Part shown: in pieces, positions 26,543 through 36,610 of the stretch | Layout: each line of letters begins with the position of its first letter | Numbering within the stretch: the stretch's first letter is position 1 | DNA from: Bacillota bacterium | Lineage (GTDB): Bacteria > Bacillota > Clostridia > Christensenellales > SZUA-584 | Direction: 5' to 3' | DNA length: 64,000 bases | Assembly (NCBI GenBank): GCA_023391105.1 | Contig: JAEWBO010000032.1 | Coordinates: 76,099 to 140,098 of the forward strand | Position numbers and translations under genes: made by a program | The notes under the pieces: model-generated | What the model was told of the DNA's origin: nothing | Databases searched by the model: none | Seen by the model: only the letters and a program-made list of their open reading frames with translations

Positions 26543-27521
26543 AGTCGTATTTGGTTTGCTAACTGTCCTTACTGTTGCTTCCGCAGCGGGGTCGCTTTAC
26601 TACTATTCGAGGGTAAATGACAACGCGAATGACGAGACAGCTTACGAATTTCGCAACTACCCGGACTATTATTTCTCATTGATTGTGAATACACAGGATG
26701 ACATCTACTGGCAGGAATTTAAAGATGGGGCGACTGCGGCCGGAAAGCATTTTAACGTTGCGATCGAGTTTAACGAAGTATCCGGACCCGAAAGTCAACG
26801 CCAGATCGTTGAGTATATTCATATCGCCACACAGTCGAAAATGGATGGCATCATTGTGGCAGGTGAAAGCACCGACGAATATAACGCTGCTATTATGGAA
26901 GCCACTGAGTCTGGCATCAACGTTGTGGTGGGGAATTTTGATACATCCGGCAGCGGCCGCGTGGCATATGTCGGCACCAACCACTATGAGTATGGTGTGG
27001 ATGCCGCGAATCTGATTGCTCAGCTCGGTGGGAGTGAGGCACAGATCGATTTGGCTATCATATTTTCTGGAAATAAAGACGGCAATAATGCGGATCCTGC
27101 CACACAGAACATGAATAACGGCATTAGAACAGGCTCTATCAATTTGACAAGCACATTGTATGGGACAAGCGATCTGCTTGGTGCGGAGGATCAGATACGC
27201 ACCACGCTTAACGAACACCCTGATATTGATGTGATTTTGTGCACGAATGCCAAGGACACCGTATCCGCGGCAAATGTGATACGAGAGCGCAACCTTGTGG
27301 GAGAGGTTTATATTGTGGGAACGGGTGTGACTTCGGAGATCGTTGATTATATTAAAAAAGGCGTGATATTCGGCGTGCTGGACAGGAGAGGCTTCAACGC
27401 AGGTTACCAAAGTGTAAGAGTATTATATGAAAGCATGGGGGATACGTTCAAGACCAACTATATGGATATCAACACCAGCACATATACGGCTGATAATATC
27501 TCCGCTTATGTAAAACCATGA
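26526..27521 (+). CDS. Membrane-anchored sugar-binding sensor protein (XylFII-like)
   Basis: 331 residues. An uncleaved N-terminal anchor (about 5-27, no lipobox) precedes a Peripla_BP_4 fold (about 50-325: FSLIVNTQDDIYWQEFKDG, MDGIIVAGESTDEYNA). It is coupled by ATGA to a LytS-like kinase. This layout matches the XylFII-LytS/YesN three-component xylose sensors described in Clostridium, where the binding protein signals to the kinase instead of to a transporter. Xylose is the likely ligand given xylA and the transporter next door. Confidence 0.8.
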   Translation: MKWVYKVVFGLLTVLTVASAAGSLYYYSRVNDNANDETAYEFRNYPDYYFSLIVNTQDDIYWQEFKDGATAAGKHFNVAIEFNEVSGPESQRQIVEYIHIATQSKMDGIIVAGESTDEYNAAIMEATESGINVVVGNFDTSGSGRVAYVGTNHYEYGVDAANLIAQLGGSEAQIDLAIIFSGNKDGNNADPATQNMNNGIRTGSINLTSTLYGTSDLLGAEDQIRTTLNEHPDIDVILCTNAKDTVSAANVIRERNLVGEVYIVGTGVTSEIVDYIKKGVIFGVLDRRGFNAGYQSVRVLYESMGDTFKTNYMDINTSTYTADNISAYVKP

Positions 27522-29062
27522 AAAAGATAAACCTGCTGCGCGATAAAGTATTTAATAGCATAAGAACACGGATGATTTCCGTATACGTGTTGACGACGGT
27601 GCTCATGAGTATCACGAGCGTCTTTATTTTGATCATATCTGGAAATCTTATATCGAAGATGGACGATATGTTCTCCGCAAATGTTCTTGTCGAAGAGTTT
27701 CTTCAAACGATGGAGAGCGTGGATGAGAATCTGGCAAAATACTTGAGCACAGACAACTCGGACAGCCTGCTGGAATACAACAAGACGAGAGACGATTTTC
27801 TTGATCAGGCGCATATTATGTATGATGACACAAAGGGCATATATGATCAGGATGACTTGATATTTAAAGACATATCAAATATGGTGGAGTCGTATATTGA
27901 GGAAACGGAAGCGGCAGTGGAAAGCAAGCGCCTTGGCAATGCTGATCAATATATCGAGCAGTATTCGCACGCCAATCAGATTGCCGACTATATCAAGACG
28001 TATGCAAATCGATTAAATCTAAGCAAGGTGCGCGTTAACACCATACAGTATCTGGGCATGGCGGAGGACTTGAGCAGGCTCGGCTTTACCAACATATTGC
28101 TGATTATATCCGTTATCCTCCTTAACATCATCATGATCACGAACATGACTTATAAGATGACACACCCTATCACCAAGCTGGCGTCGCTCGCCGGAGAGAT
28201 TTCCAAGGGCAACTTTGATATTGAAGATATTGAGGTTAACTCAAAGGATGAGCTTAGTATCATGGCCAATGCGTTCAATGCCATGAAGCACAGTATCAAG
28301 GACTATATTGCCAAGCTGCATGACAAAGCGGATACTGAATCTCAGCTCTTGGAGCAGCAGATCGAGAACTTAAAAATTCAATCGCTGCTCGTCGATGCGC
28401 AGATAAAGGCGCTGCAAATGCAGATTAATCCGCATTTTTTGTTCAACACGCTTAACGCAGGCGTTCAGCTTGCCATGCTGGAAGGTGCAGAGCGCACCTC
28501 CGGCTTTTTAGATGATATTTCAAAGATGTTTCGCTATAACGTGAAGAGCCTGAGCCGCACGGTCAAGCTTAAAGAGGAGATCGATTCGATTCGCGCCTAC
28601 AGCAATTTGATTTATGTGCGTTTTGGCGATATTATTAGATTTAATTACGACATCGATTGCAGTGTGTTGGAGTTGGATGTTCCTCCGCTGATTATTCAGC
28701 CGCTCGTGGAAAACGCGACGATACATGGAATCGGCAATTTGGAGCGGGGAGGCGTCATCACGATATCCGTGGTGGGCGACGAGGACAATGTGCACATTGT
28801 CATAGAGGATGATGGTGTGGGTATGGACGAGCATACCCGTCAGCGCATTTTAAACTGCGAAGATTTTGAAAACAAAAAGTCTGGACATACAACCGGCATT
28901 GGCGTTGCCAATGTGGTGCAGCGCCTAAGGCTGTTCTTCGGTGTTGATGATGTGATCGATATAGAAAGCAGCCCGAGCAAAGGAACAAAAATCATGTTGA
29001 AGCTTCCTCGTTACAGGCAATTCCAATATCCGACCGGAGAGGAGAAATCAGCGAATGTATAG
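27518..29062 (+). CDS. LytS/YesM-type sensor histidine kinase
   Basis: 514 residues. TM1 is about 19-42, followed by an extracellular helical domain (about 45-188), TM2 about 191-210, HAMP (about 211-265), and a short coiled coil. The His_kinase domain has QINPHFLFNTLN (His306), and the HATPase domain has LVENATIHG and DDGVGMDEHTRQRI. Starts inside the stop of the binding-protein gene. It likely phosphorylates the YesN-like regulator when the anchored binding protein carries sugar. Confidence 0.9.
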   Translation: MKKINLLRDKVFNSIRTRMISVYVLTTVLMSITSVFILIISGNLISKMDDMFSANVLVEEFLQTMESVDENLAKYLSTDNSDSLLEYNKTRDDFLDQAHIMYDDTKGIYDQDDLIFKDISNMVESYIEETEAAVESKRLGNADQYIEQYSHANQIADYIKTYANRLNLSKVRVNTIQYLGMAEDLSRLGFTNILLIISVILLNIIMITNMTYKMTHPITKLASLAGEISKGNFDIEDIEVNSKDELSIMANAFNAMKHSIKDYIAKLHDKADTESQLLEQQIENLKIQSLLVDAQIKALQMQINPHFLFNTLNAGVQLAMLEGAERTSGFLDDISKMFRYNVKSLSRTVKLKEEIDSIRAYSNLIYVRFGDIIRFNYDIDCSVLELDVPPLIIQPLVENATIHGIGNLERGGVITISVVGDEDNVHIVIEDDGVGMDEHTRQRILNCEDFENKKSGHTTGIGVANVVQRLRLFFGVDDVIDIESSPSKGTKIMLKLPRYRQFQYPTGEEKSANV

Positions 29063-30632
29063 CCTCATGGTATTTGATGATGAACAGATCGTCATAGAAT
29101 CGGTCAAGCATATCGTCGATAATGAGTTCGGCAACATACATGTGACACAGACGGCCAGATCTGGCCGTGAAGCCATTGAAAAGGTGCGGATGGAGCGGCC
29201 GGATATTATATTGACGGACATTCGCATGCCGGGGATTAACGGTCTTGAGGCCGTTAAGGAAATCAAAAAGATACACAACAACATCAAATTTGTGATCATG
29301 TCGGTTTACGAATACTTTGAGTTTGCTCAGCAGGCTGTGGAGCTGGGCGCATGCGAATATTTGACAAAGCCTGTAAACAGGGCGCGGCTTGTCGAAACGC
29401 TTGAACGTATTGTGCGTGAGTTGGATGAGGAAAGACGCAAATTTGATCAAGAGCTTGAGACTAAGGAAAAGCTGGACAAGATGCTTTCCGTGCTGGAGCA
29501 CAGCTTTATCTACTCGCTTCTGCTTTCTCAGGAGGCAGACATCGGGCGCTATAAGGAGCTCTTTGATATTCAATGTGAGACCGGATATATATTCATACTC
29601 ACATTTGGCGAAAAATCACATCATAGAGATGAAGTGGCGCTGGGCGACAGTGTGCAATATCAGAAGTTCTATCACTTCTTCCGCGACTGCTTGAAATATA
29701 AAAGCAAGTGCATCGTGGGGCCGGTCATGCTGGACAGAGTGGTCGTTTATGTCGCTCAAAACAAAGAGGATGAATATTCTCAGCGCGTCGAGGCCATCAC
29801 TCATATTGAGGGCATTGTCCGCAAGATTGAGCATAAATACAATATGAAATTTAAGGTGGGCATCGGTAAAATCCATAATGACAGGGATATTCTGATATCC
29901 TATCAGGAGGCGCTAAAGGCTCTTAATCATACCGAGGGATTAAGGGTTATCCATATTGACGATATCGCTCCCAATATTTCGAACGCAGGTTTTGAAATGT
30001 TCGCAGAGGAGAACAGGCTTATCAAAGCCATAGAAAAAGGAGACCCACAGCTTTGTCTTTCCATCTTGACGGATATGTTCAATAAATATAATAATATAAT
30101 GGGACAGGAAGGTGTGCGCAACAGGCTGATAGAAATTGTTATTGTGGCACACCGTCTGGCCATTGAAAACGGCGTTGAGGACGACCAGTACATTGAATAT
30201 TCCAGTTACTTAACGCAGCTTCTTGGCTGCACATCCCGTATTGAGTTTGAGCAGATGCTGATTGAAAAGATCGGCGGCATTGCACGCCGCATCAGCCGCT
30301 CCAAGGAAAAGACAATCGGTTACATCGTTGATAAAGCGAACAAGATCATAAACGAGCGCTTCAGTCAGGAGCTCACACTCGACGATATTTCAAAAGAACT
30401 TTATATCAGCCCTCAATACTTCAGTCGTCTTTACAAACAGGAAATGGGCATCAACTTCATTGAAAAACTGACAGCTATACGTATGGAGAACGCAAAGAAT
30501 CTAATGAAAAGAGGTGATCTGTCCATAAAAGAGATCTGCTATATGTCGGGCTACAGTGACCCTAACTATTTCAGCAGACTCTTCAAGAAATTCGAAGGTG
30601 TATCTCCGTCGACCTACCAAAAGCAAATCTAA
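29055..30632 (+). CDS. YesN-type response regulator (REC plus AraC HTH)
   Basis: 525 residues. Receiver domain 1-120 with acidic pair Asp8/Asp9, phospho-acceptor Asp55 in LTDIRMPG, and Lys in LTKPVNRARL. A long middle region of unknown fold follows, then a double AraC helix-turn-helix at about 425-525 (LTLDDISKELYISPQYFSRL; IKEICYMSGYSDPNYFSRLF). Overlaps the kinase end by 8 bp. Expected to activate the xylose transporter and possibly xylA. Confidence 0.92.
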   Translation: MYSLMVFDDEQIVIESVKHIVDNEFGNIHVTQTARSGREAIEKVRMERPDIILTDIRMPGINGLEAVKEIKKIHNNIKFVIMSVYEYFEFAQQAVELGACEYLTKPVNRARLVETLERIVRELDEERRKFDQELETKEKLDKMLSVLEHSFIYSLLLSQEADIGRYKELFDIQCETGYIFILTFGEKSHHRDEVALGDSVQYQKFYHFFRDCLKYKSKCIVGPVMLDRVVVYVAQNKEDEYSQRVEAITHIEGIVRKIEHKYNMKFKVGIGKIHNDRDILISYQEALKALNHTEGLRVIHIDDIAPNISNAGFEMFAEENRLIKAIEKGDPQLCLSILTDMFNKYNNIMGQEGVRNRLIEIVIVAHRLAIENGVEDDQYIEYSSYLTQLLGCTSRIEFEQMLIEKIGGIARRISRSKEKTIGYIVDKANKIINERFSQELTLDDISKELYISPQYFSRLYKQEMGINFIEKLTAIRMENAKNLMKRGDLSIKEICYMSGYSDPNYFSRLFKKFEGVSPSTYQKQI

Positions 30633-30643
30633 GGGAGGTTAAT

Positions 30644-31681
30644 ATGAAGAAATCCATGATGTTCCTGCTTGCATTGCTTTTTGTACTACCGACCGGGTGT
30701 CAATCCACGCAAGCTTATAAAAACGATGACGGCGAGATCAAGATCGGCTTTGTTACGGATACGATGACTGTTGAAAGATGGGCCAGGGACAGAGATATTT
30801 TTGTCAAAAAAGCGGAAGAGCTGGGCGCGGAAGTGATTGTTCAGAATGGCTATGAAGACAGTGAACGTCAAAAACAAATTTGTGTGGATATGATTGATCA
30901 GGGTGTGGATGTATTGGCTGTGGTGGCTTATGATAAGGACACGCTCGTAGACGTTGTTAAATATGCAAAAAGTCAGAATGTGAAGTTCATCGCTTACGAC
31001 AGACTCATTGCAAACGCCGATGTGGACTTGTATATTTCTTTCGATAACTATGCGGTGGGGCGCCTGATGGCGGAAAAAGCGGTTGAAAACGTACCCGAAG
31101 GTAATTATCTGATTCTCAACGGACCTGAAACAGATAATAACGTATTTATGATCAATGATGCTTGCTTAAAGGTTTTGACGTCTTACATTGACGACGGACG
31201 CATTGATGTGGTGGGAGAAACATTTATTGATGCGTGGCGCGATGAGGTGGCCTATGATTATGTCCGTGCAAAGATCAACGAAGGCGTGCATATTGACGCA
31301 ATTATTGCCGGGGACGACAGGCTTGCGGAAGGCGCGATCAACGCACTGAGTGAAAACAGAGTGGCGGGCAGCGTGTATGTGACAGGGCAGGATGCGGAGC
31401 TGGGGGCGTGCCAGCGTATCGTGCAAGGCACACAGAATATGACGGTGTACAAGCCGATCAGTATACTGGCTGAAGGCGCGGCGGAAATCGCCGTCAAAAT
31501 GGCGCAGGGCGAGAGCCTCGAAGATGCGCAGACAATTCATGACGGCACTTACGATGTGCCTTACATCGTCTTTGAACCCACGCCTGTAACAAAAGAGAAC
31601 ATGGTCGACGTGATAATCAAAGACGGTTTTTATACAATCGAGCAGATTTACCAGAACAAGCCAGGTGAGCAGACTAAATGA
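30644..31681 (+). CDS. xylF: Xylose-binding lipoprotein (XylF-like)
   Basis: 345 residues with lipobox LPTGC (Cys19) and a full Peripla_BP_4 fold: IGFVTDTMTVERWARDRDIF, FIAYDRLIANADVDLYISFD and VTGQDAELGACQRI. These segments are close to D-xylose-binding proteins. GGGAGG precedes the start, 11 bp after the regulator. It is a second sugar receptor, unlinked to its own ATPase or permease. It could feed the upstream transporter or sharpen sensing; which one cannot be told. Confidence 0.85.
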   Translation: MKKSMMFLLALLFVLPTGCQSTQAYKNDDGEIKIGFVTDTMTVERWARDRDIFVKKAEELGAEVIVQNGYEDSERQKQICVDMIDQGVDVLAVVAYDKDTLVDVVKYAKSQNVKFIAYDRLIANADVDLYISFDNYAVGRLMAEKAVENVPEGNYLILNGPETDNNVFMINDACLKVLTSYIDDGRIDVVGETFIDAWRDEVAYDYVRAKINEGVHIDAIIAGDDRLAEGAINALSENRVAGSVYVTGQDAELGACQRIVQGTQNMTVYKPISILAEGAAEIAVKMAQGESLEDAQTIHDGTYDVPYIVFEPTPVTKENMVDVIIKDGFYTIEQIYQNKPGEQTK

Positions 31682-31980
31682 GCACATGAATTTTAAAAGG
31701 AAAGACGGGGACGATTAGATCGCCCTTGATTTTTTATACCTTTATTGATAATCCGTGAACAAACCGCATGCGTACTATAACTGTGTGTCGGTATAAGTCG
31801 ACTGATTAAAGATTTTATCATTTCTTGCTAAAATTTAATATTTTTATTTATAGTATATAAAGAGGCATTCTAATTTCTTCAACTATTTGTTATAATAATT
31901 CTAATAGATGGAACTTTTTTAATTTATGTACGTCTAATAGAAAAACTATCTGTGCATTTCGCGCGGGAAAGGATATTTCA
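31682..31980 (+). other. AT-rich gap before the ABC-PASTA operon
   Basis: No gene. GGGACGAT-TAG-ATCGCCC followed by TTGATTTTTT (near 31712-31737) is a weak terminator for the sensor operon. TATAAT within TTTGTTATAATAATT (near 31890) is a possible -10 for the next operon, without a good -35. Confidence 0.4.
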
Positions 31981-32904
31981 TTGGAGCTTTTAAAGATTGA
32001 AAGCCTGACAAAGGTGATAAAAAAGAAAAAGATATTGGACGATATATCTCTAACCGTGAATTCAGGTGAGATCGTCGGTTTTTTGGGGCCAAACGGCGCG
32101 GGTAAAACCACGACGATAAAAATGATTATGGGCCTCTTTTCTATCACATCGGGTAAGATCACTGTCTGCGGACACGATATCGTGAAAGATTTCGAGAATG
32201 CCATGAAGAATGTCGGCGGTATTGTCGAAAACCCAGATCTATACAAAAAGCTCACGGGCAGACAGAACCTTGAGTATTTTGCCGCCATGTATGATGGAGA
32301 CACAACCAAGCAGATTGAAGAGGTTGTTCAGCTTGTCAAAATGGCAGGCCGCGTCGATGACAAGGTGAAGAATTATTCGCTGGGTATGAGACAGCGTGTC
32401 GGCTTGGCACAGGCGCTGCTTCACCGCCCCAAGCTGCTGGTGCTGGATGAGCCCACCAATGGACTTGATCCTATCGGTATTAAGGAACTCAGAGACCTGC
32501 TTAAATACCTCGCTAAAAACGCGGGTGTGGGTGTTTTCATATCCAGCCATCTGCTTTCCGAAATGGAGCTTATGTGCGACCGTATTTATATCATCGACAA
32601 CGGTGTGGTTATCGGGGAAAAGACCCTCGAACAGGTCAGAGATTCTGGCGATGAGGAAATTTTCAGCTACAACTTTATCACAAGCGATAAAAACAAGACT
32701 TATGAGTATTTCAAAAGCCTTGAGGCTAACTGCGATCAGGTGAACGGCGGTGTGACTGTGGTGATGAAGCGTGAAGAGATCCCCAATCTGATTCGTGCGT
32801 TGATTGGGATGGACATCGATATATTCGCAGTGAACCAGTCTCAAAGAACACTGGAGCAGGATTTCATATCCATGACGACCGGAACCAAGACGCAGATCAG
32901 ATAG
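31981..32904 (+). CDS. ABC transporter ATPase (bacitracin/lantibiotic-type)
   Basis: 307 residues starting at TTG with GGAAAGGA 7 nt upstream; no ATG fits. Walker A GPNGAGKTT, signature YSLGMRQRVGLAQAL, Walker B LLVLDEPTNGLDP, and an extended C-terminal part. Matches ATPases of the BcrA/CcmA group that pair with ABC-2 permeases. First gene of a three-gene operon with the large-loop permease and the PASTA protein. Confidence 0.88.
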   Translation: MELLKIESLTKVIKKKKILDDISLTVNSGEIVGFLGPNGAGKTTTIKMIMGLFSITSGKITVCGHDIVKDFENAMKNVGGIVENPDLYKKLTGRQNLEYFAAMYDGDTTKQIEEVVQLVKMAGRVDDKVKNYSLGMRQRVGLAQALLHRPKLLVLDEPTNGLDPIGIKELRDLLKYLAKNAGVGVFISSHLLSEMELMCDRIYIIDNGVVIGEKTLEQVRDSGDEEIFSYNFITSDKNKTYEYFKSLEANCDQVNGGVTVVMKREEIPNLIRALIGMDIDIFAVNQSQRTLEQDFISMTTGTKTQIR

Positions 32905-32920
32905 CAAGGAGATTATGATA

Positions 32921-34807
32921 ATGGATTTTATAAAATTAACCTTTATTGAGATAAAGAATATTTTCAAATCGAAGTTTTTGCTTATACTTGGCATACTGGT
33001 GCTGCTGATGAGCATCGCGATGCCGGTATTAAGCGCGATTTCAGGCAATCCCACGCAGGCGTCCGGCCTTTTTAGCAGCAGCAGAGCCTACTATGAATCT
33101 GGGTACTACAATAATGGCGAAGAACCCATCACGGTGGGGGGAGTCACCATTGAACCGGATAATCCGTTCTATTGGAATATCAGACAGTTTGAAGACGAAA
33201 AGGAACATATGGACATCTCCTATTTTGAGCATCCCGAGGCCTACGATCTCGTGATGGAAATGGGAGAAATGGAGCAATCTTATTATCTGAAGTTTGCAGC
33301 TCAGATTACCACGTATGAGGACTACCGTTACGATCTTGCATGGTACGGCTCAGAGGCACTGTACGATAAATACATATACGAGCACAACAAAGTGGATATG
33401 GATACGCTCAAAGAAGCCTTAAATTGGCGGCGCGGCGTCGACGATACGACATTTGAGACGACCTATATCAATATTACTGAGCAGCAAAAGCAGGCGAAAA
33501 TCGACGAAGCCCAAGCCTACCTTGATAAGATATATCAGGTTGTAGACACTAATGACTTTGCAAAGTACATTGAATTATCTATTGAGCAACAAAAAAGCTA
33601 CATTGAGGATAGCGATAAGCGGGTAGACGGTTTTGAAGCCACGATCGCCGATTTGGAAGGCCAGAAAGCCGTTGCTGAGCAGGAATATAATGACATGGTC
33701 TCGCAGAACGCGGATTCGGATGCGCTTGCTCAACAGACGAAAAAAATAGAAAATCTTCAGTCGCAGATTAACGGCTTGCAAAATCAGATCAACGATACCC
33801 AGAGATGGACGGACGTCACCATTGAGGTCACCATACCGATGCTGGAGTACCGCCTGCAAAACAACATCGTTCCGAGAGACGGATCGTGGCAGGATGCTGC
33901 CATAACCAGCAAAGAAGGCGCTATGAGCCAGCTTAAGTCTACGATCATAATGACTGAGGAAGAGTTTAACAAGGAAGAGAACAGGTACCTAAAAGATCAA
34001 TACGGTACTTACTCCAAATACAAAGCGGCGATCCAGAAACAAATTGACGAGTGGAACACCAATATCCATATCGCAGATCAGTCGATGGCAACGGGTCGGC
34101 CGGATATGACGTTTGTTCCCAAAGGAGCCAGAAGCCAGACGGCTAATTTCCTCTATTATTCGATGTTCGTAGCGCTGCTGGGCGTGGTAATCGGCGGCTG
34201 GGTCATGGCGAGCGAGTTCCAGTTTGGCACCATTCGCCTGCTGATCATTCGTCCGAAAACACGTTTTAAGATACTGATGTCTAAGTTTGCGGCGGGGCTG
34301 GCAATCTGCCTGGGGGTTTATATCGCGGGTGCACTGTTAAACGCGATACTGAACGGCTTTCTGTTCGGTTTCTCGGACTTTGGAAACCCCAACTACTCGA
34401 TTTCAGGGCAGACCGCTTTCATCGGATTTTTCCTGCCCAAATTCTTAGCATGCATGGTTACAATTCTTTTCGGGTATTGCCTAGCGTTTATGTTTTCAAC
34501 GGTGGTTAAAAACATCGCTGTGTCCATATCCGTGCCCATCGTGTTCTTTATCGGTTGTTACATCGGAATCAGCCTGTTTAACGGCTATAGTTATTTGCCT
34601 GCAGGTATGCCCGATTGGCTCGCTTATACGCCGCTGCCCTATGTGCAAATATCGTCGTTCTTTACGCAGGGTTCTTCGGTGAAGATGCTGATCAATAACG
34701 GCGTGCCCATTAGCCTTGGCTATGGAATTGGCTTGCTTTCAGGGATTTCGATTCTCTGTACACTGTTATCGATATGGGTATTTAAGAGAAGAGATATTAC
34801 AAATTAA
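32921..34807 (+). CDS. ABC-2 permease with a very large extracellular domain
   Basis: About 628 residues. One N-terminal membrane helix (about 18-40) is followed by about 360 residues outside the membrane, including a predicted coiled coil (QKAVAEQEYNDMVSQN to about residue 300). Five or six helices then fill about 405-628, with the cytoplasmic contact FGTIRLLIIRPKTRFKILMS. The second ATG (32921) is preferred, 9 nt after AAGGAG. The large loop is unusual for bacitracin-type permeases and suggests contact with the cell wall, an antibiotic or the neighbouring PASTA protein. Confidence 0.82.
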   Translation: MDFIKLTFIEIKNIFKSKFLLILGILVLLMSIAMPVLSAISGNPTQASGLFSSSRAYYESGYYNNGEEPITVGGVTIEPDNPFYWNIRQFEDEKEHMDISYFEHPEAYDLVMEMGEMEQSYYLKFAAQITTYEDYRYDLAWYGSEALYDKYIYEHNKVDMDTLKEALNWRRGVDDTTFETTYINITEQQKQAKIDEAQAYLDKIYQVVDTNDFAKYIELSIEQQKSYIEDSDKRVDGFEATIADLEGQKAVAEQEYNDMVSQNADSDALAQQTKKIENLQSQINGLQNQINDTQRWTDVTIEVTIPMLEYRLQNNIVPRDGSWQDAAITSKEGAMSQLKSTIIMTEEEFNKEENRYLKDQYGTYSKYKAAIQKQIDEWNTNIHIADQSMATGRPDMTFVPKGARSQTANFLYYSMFVALLGVVIGGWVMASEFQFGTIRLLIIRPKTRFKILMSKFAAGLAICLGVYIAGALLNAILNGFLFGFSDFGNPNYSISGQTAFIGFFLPKFLACMVTILFGYCLAFMFSTVVKNIAVSISVPIVFFIGCYIGISLFNGYSYLPAGMPDWLAYTPLPYVQISSFFTQGSSVKMLINNGVPISLGYGIGLLSGISILCTLLSIWVFKRRDITN

Positions 34808-34821
34808 AAGAGGAAAGTAAA

Positions 34822-36546
34822 ATGAGCGACAATAACAGCTTTTTAAGTAATTACAGCAAGAAAACGGAAGAGGACGCGGCAGCTCCGCAAAAGAAACTGA
34901 CCTTTAAGCAAGAAAGCGGCTTTAAAAAACCGGAGCGCAGCGGACCTCGCCCGCAGGAAAACACCGACAATAAGCGCTTGAAAACGCTGTTGATTGCGGG
35001 CGGCGGCGCCCTCGTTGTCATCGCTATTGTGCTGGTCATCGTCTTCAGCGGCGGCGGTGTAGAGGTCATAGATTTCACGAACCGTCCTTTAACCGACGCA
35101 AAGCTGTGGGCCAACGAAAACGGTGTGATGCTGTCGGAGAAGCAGGCTTTCAGCGATACGGTTAAGGATGGCAATATCATTGAACAGGACATTTTGGCTG
35201 GAGAAAAGCTGCCTAGAGGAAGCTTTTTAACACTGACAGTTTCACTCGGCCATGATATGAGCGTTATGGTGCCGCTGCCCGACTTAAAATCAATGACAGC
35301 GGACGAAGTGCAAAAGTGGGCAGATGATAACTTCATGAGCAAGGTGCGCATTTCGGCGGAATACAGCGCCGATGTGGCCGAGGGAAAAGTAATCAGCTTC
35401 ACTGTGAATGACACAACGGTGGTGGATGAGGTTCGCCGCGATTCGTCCATACTTGTGATTGTGTCCAAAGGACCAGAGGAAGCCGCGGCTACCGTAAAGG
35501 TACCGGATCTGAAGGAAAAATCTCTGGCGGAGTGTTATACATTCGCGAAAGAAAACGGCTTGGTACTGACTGTCAAAGAGGAATATGATGATTATGTGCC
35601 AGCGGGAACCATCATGTCGCAAAGCGTCAAGAAGGATCAAATGGTTGCCAAGGGCAGCGAGATTGTGCTTGTTGTGAGCAAAGGCAAGATGGTCACGGTT
35701 CCTGATTTCTCAGCTTATACAAAGGAGCAGGCGACTGCTTTGACGACGCAGCTTCAGCTGCCTGTGACGATCACCGAAAAATATTCAAGCTCGTCCACCG
35801 GCAGACTGATATCCCAGAGCATCGAAGCAGGCTCGGTTTACAAGGCCGGGGATCTTCTTGAGCTCACATATTCACTGGGAAATAAGATTGTGTTAGCCAG
35901 CTACGTGGGGCAGACGCGTGATGCAATAGAATCGTGGGCTCAGGGTCTTAATGATCAGGGCGCAAGGATCACCATCAAAGCGACTGAAGCCAAGAGCAAC
36001 CAACCGCGCGGCACGATCATTTATCAGGACAAATCCAGCACGTCCGTAAGCTACAAGACCACGATCAACATCACGGTTTCGGCGGGCAATGTGGTCTATG
36101 TGCCAGACTTTACAGGGCCGCAGGACAGCAACTATAACAATGCCATCACCAGAGAAAAGGCCATTAAAATGTGCGAAGAAGCTGGCCTGATTCCTGTGTT
36201 CGTACAGGATGGCTCAAGCGGTGCGCTGCCGGGTGAGATATGGAGCCAGAGTATAGATCCGGGAACGGAAGTCAATGAGGGAACGACGATTACGCTCATG
36301 TATAGGCCTGCGGGAACGGTGATTGTACCCAATTTTGTTAAAGAAAATATGACTACTGAAATATCAAAACTTTTAGAAGCGCATAGGAGTAAACTGGATA
36401 TACAATTTGCTGACGGTATTAAAGAAGGTACGGTGGTATCCCAGTCGCTGGCTGCGGATTCAACTGTTGCGGCAGGCAGCGTGATCACGCTGACGATGAG
36501 CGGAGCACCTGAATCGCCTTCGCCGACGGGTACGTCGTCACCGTAA
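34822..36546 (+). CDS. Kinase-less multi-PASTA membrane protein
   Basis: 574 residues. A charged cytoplasmic N-terminus (1-53) precedes one membrane helix (about 54-75) and then seven PASTA-like repeats of 65-75 residues. Their beginnings are marked by VPDL, VPDF, VPNF and similar, and their ends by SQS...G..V..G...TL. A short Ser/Pro tail ends the protein. There is no Ser/Thr kinase domain, unlike PrkC/StkP. PASTA repeats bind peptidoglycan fragments or beta-lactams in known cases. Same operon as the ABC transporter, 14 bp behind it, which suggests a wall-sensing or wall-anchoring partner. Confidence 0.85.
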   Translation: MSDNNSFLSNYSKKTEEDAAAPQKKLTFKQESGFKKPERSGPRPQENTDNKRLKTLLIAGGGALVVIAIVLVIVFSGGGVEVIDFTNRPLTDAKLWANENGVMLSEKQAFSDTVKDGNIIEQDILAGEKLPRGSFLTLTVSLGHDMSVMVPLPDLKSMTADEVQKWADDNFMSKVRISAEYSADVAEGKVISFTVNDTTVVDEVRRDSSILVIVSKGPEEAAATVKVPDLKEKSLAECYTFAKENGLVLTVKEEYDDYVPAGTIMSQSVKKDQMVAKGSEIVLVVSKGKMVTVPDFSAYTKEQATALTTQLQLPVTITEKYSSSSTGRLISQSIEAGSVYKAGDLLELTYSLGNKIVLASYVGQTRDAIESWAQGLNDQGARITIKATEAKSNQPRGTIIYQDKSSTSVSYKTTINITVSAGNVVYVPDFTGPQDSNYNNAITREKAIKMCEEAGLIPVFVQDGSSGALPGEIWSQSIDPGTEVNEGTTITLMYRPAGTVIVPNFVKENMTTEISKLLEAHRSKLDIQFADGIKEGTVVSQSLAADSTVAAGSVITLTMSGAPESPSPTGTSSP

Positions 36547-36610
36547 TGACAAAACAAACAAAGCCGCTTTGCATATGGAGAGCGGTCAGCCTGTCGATAA
36601 ACCTTGTTTT

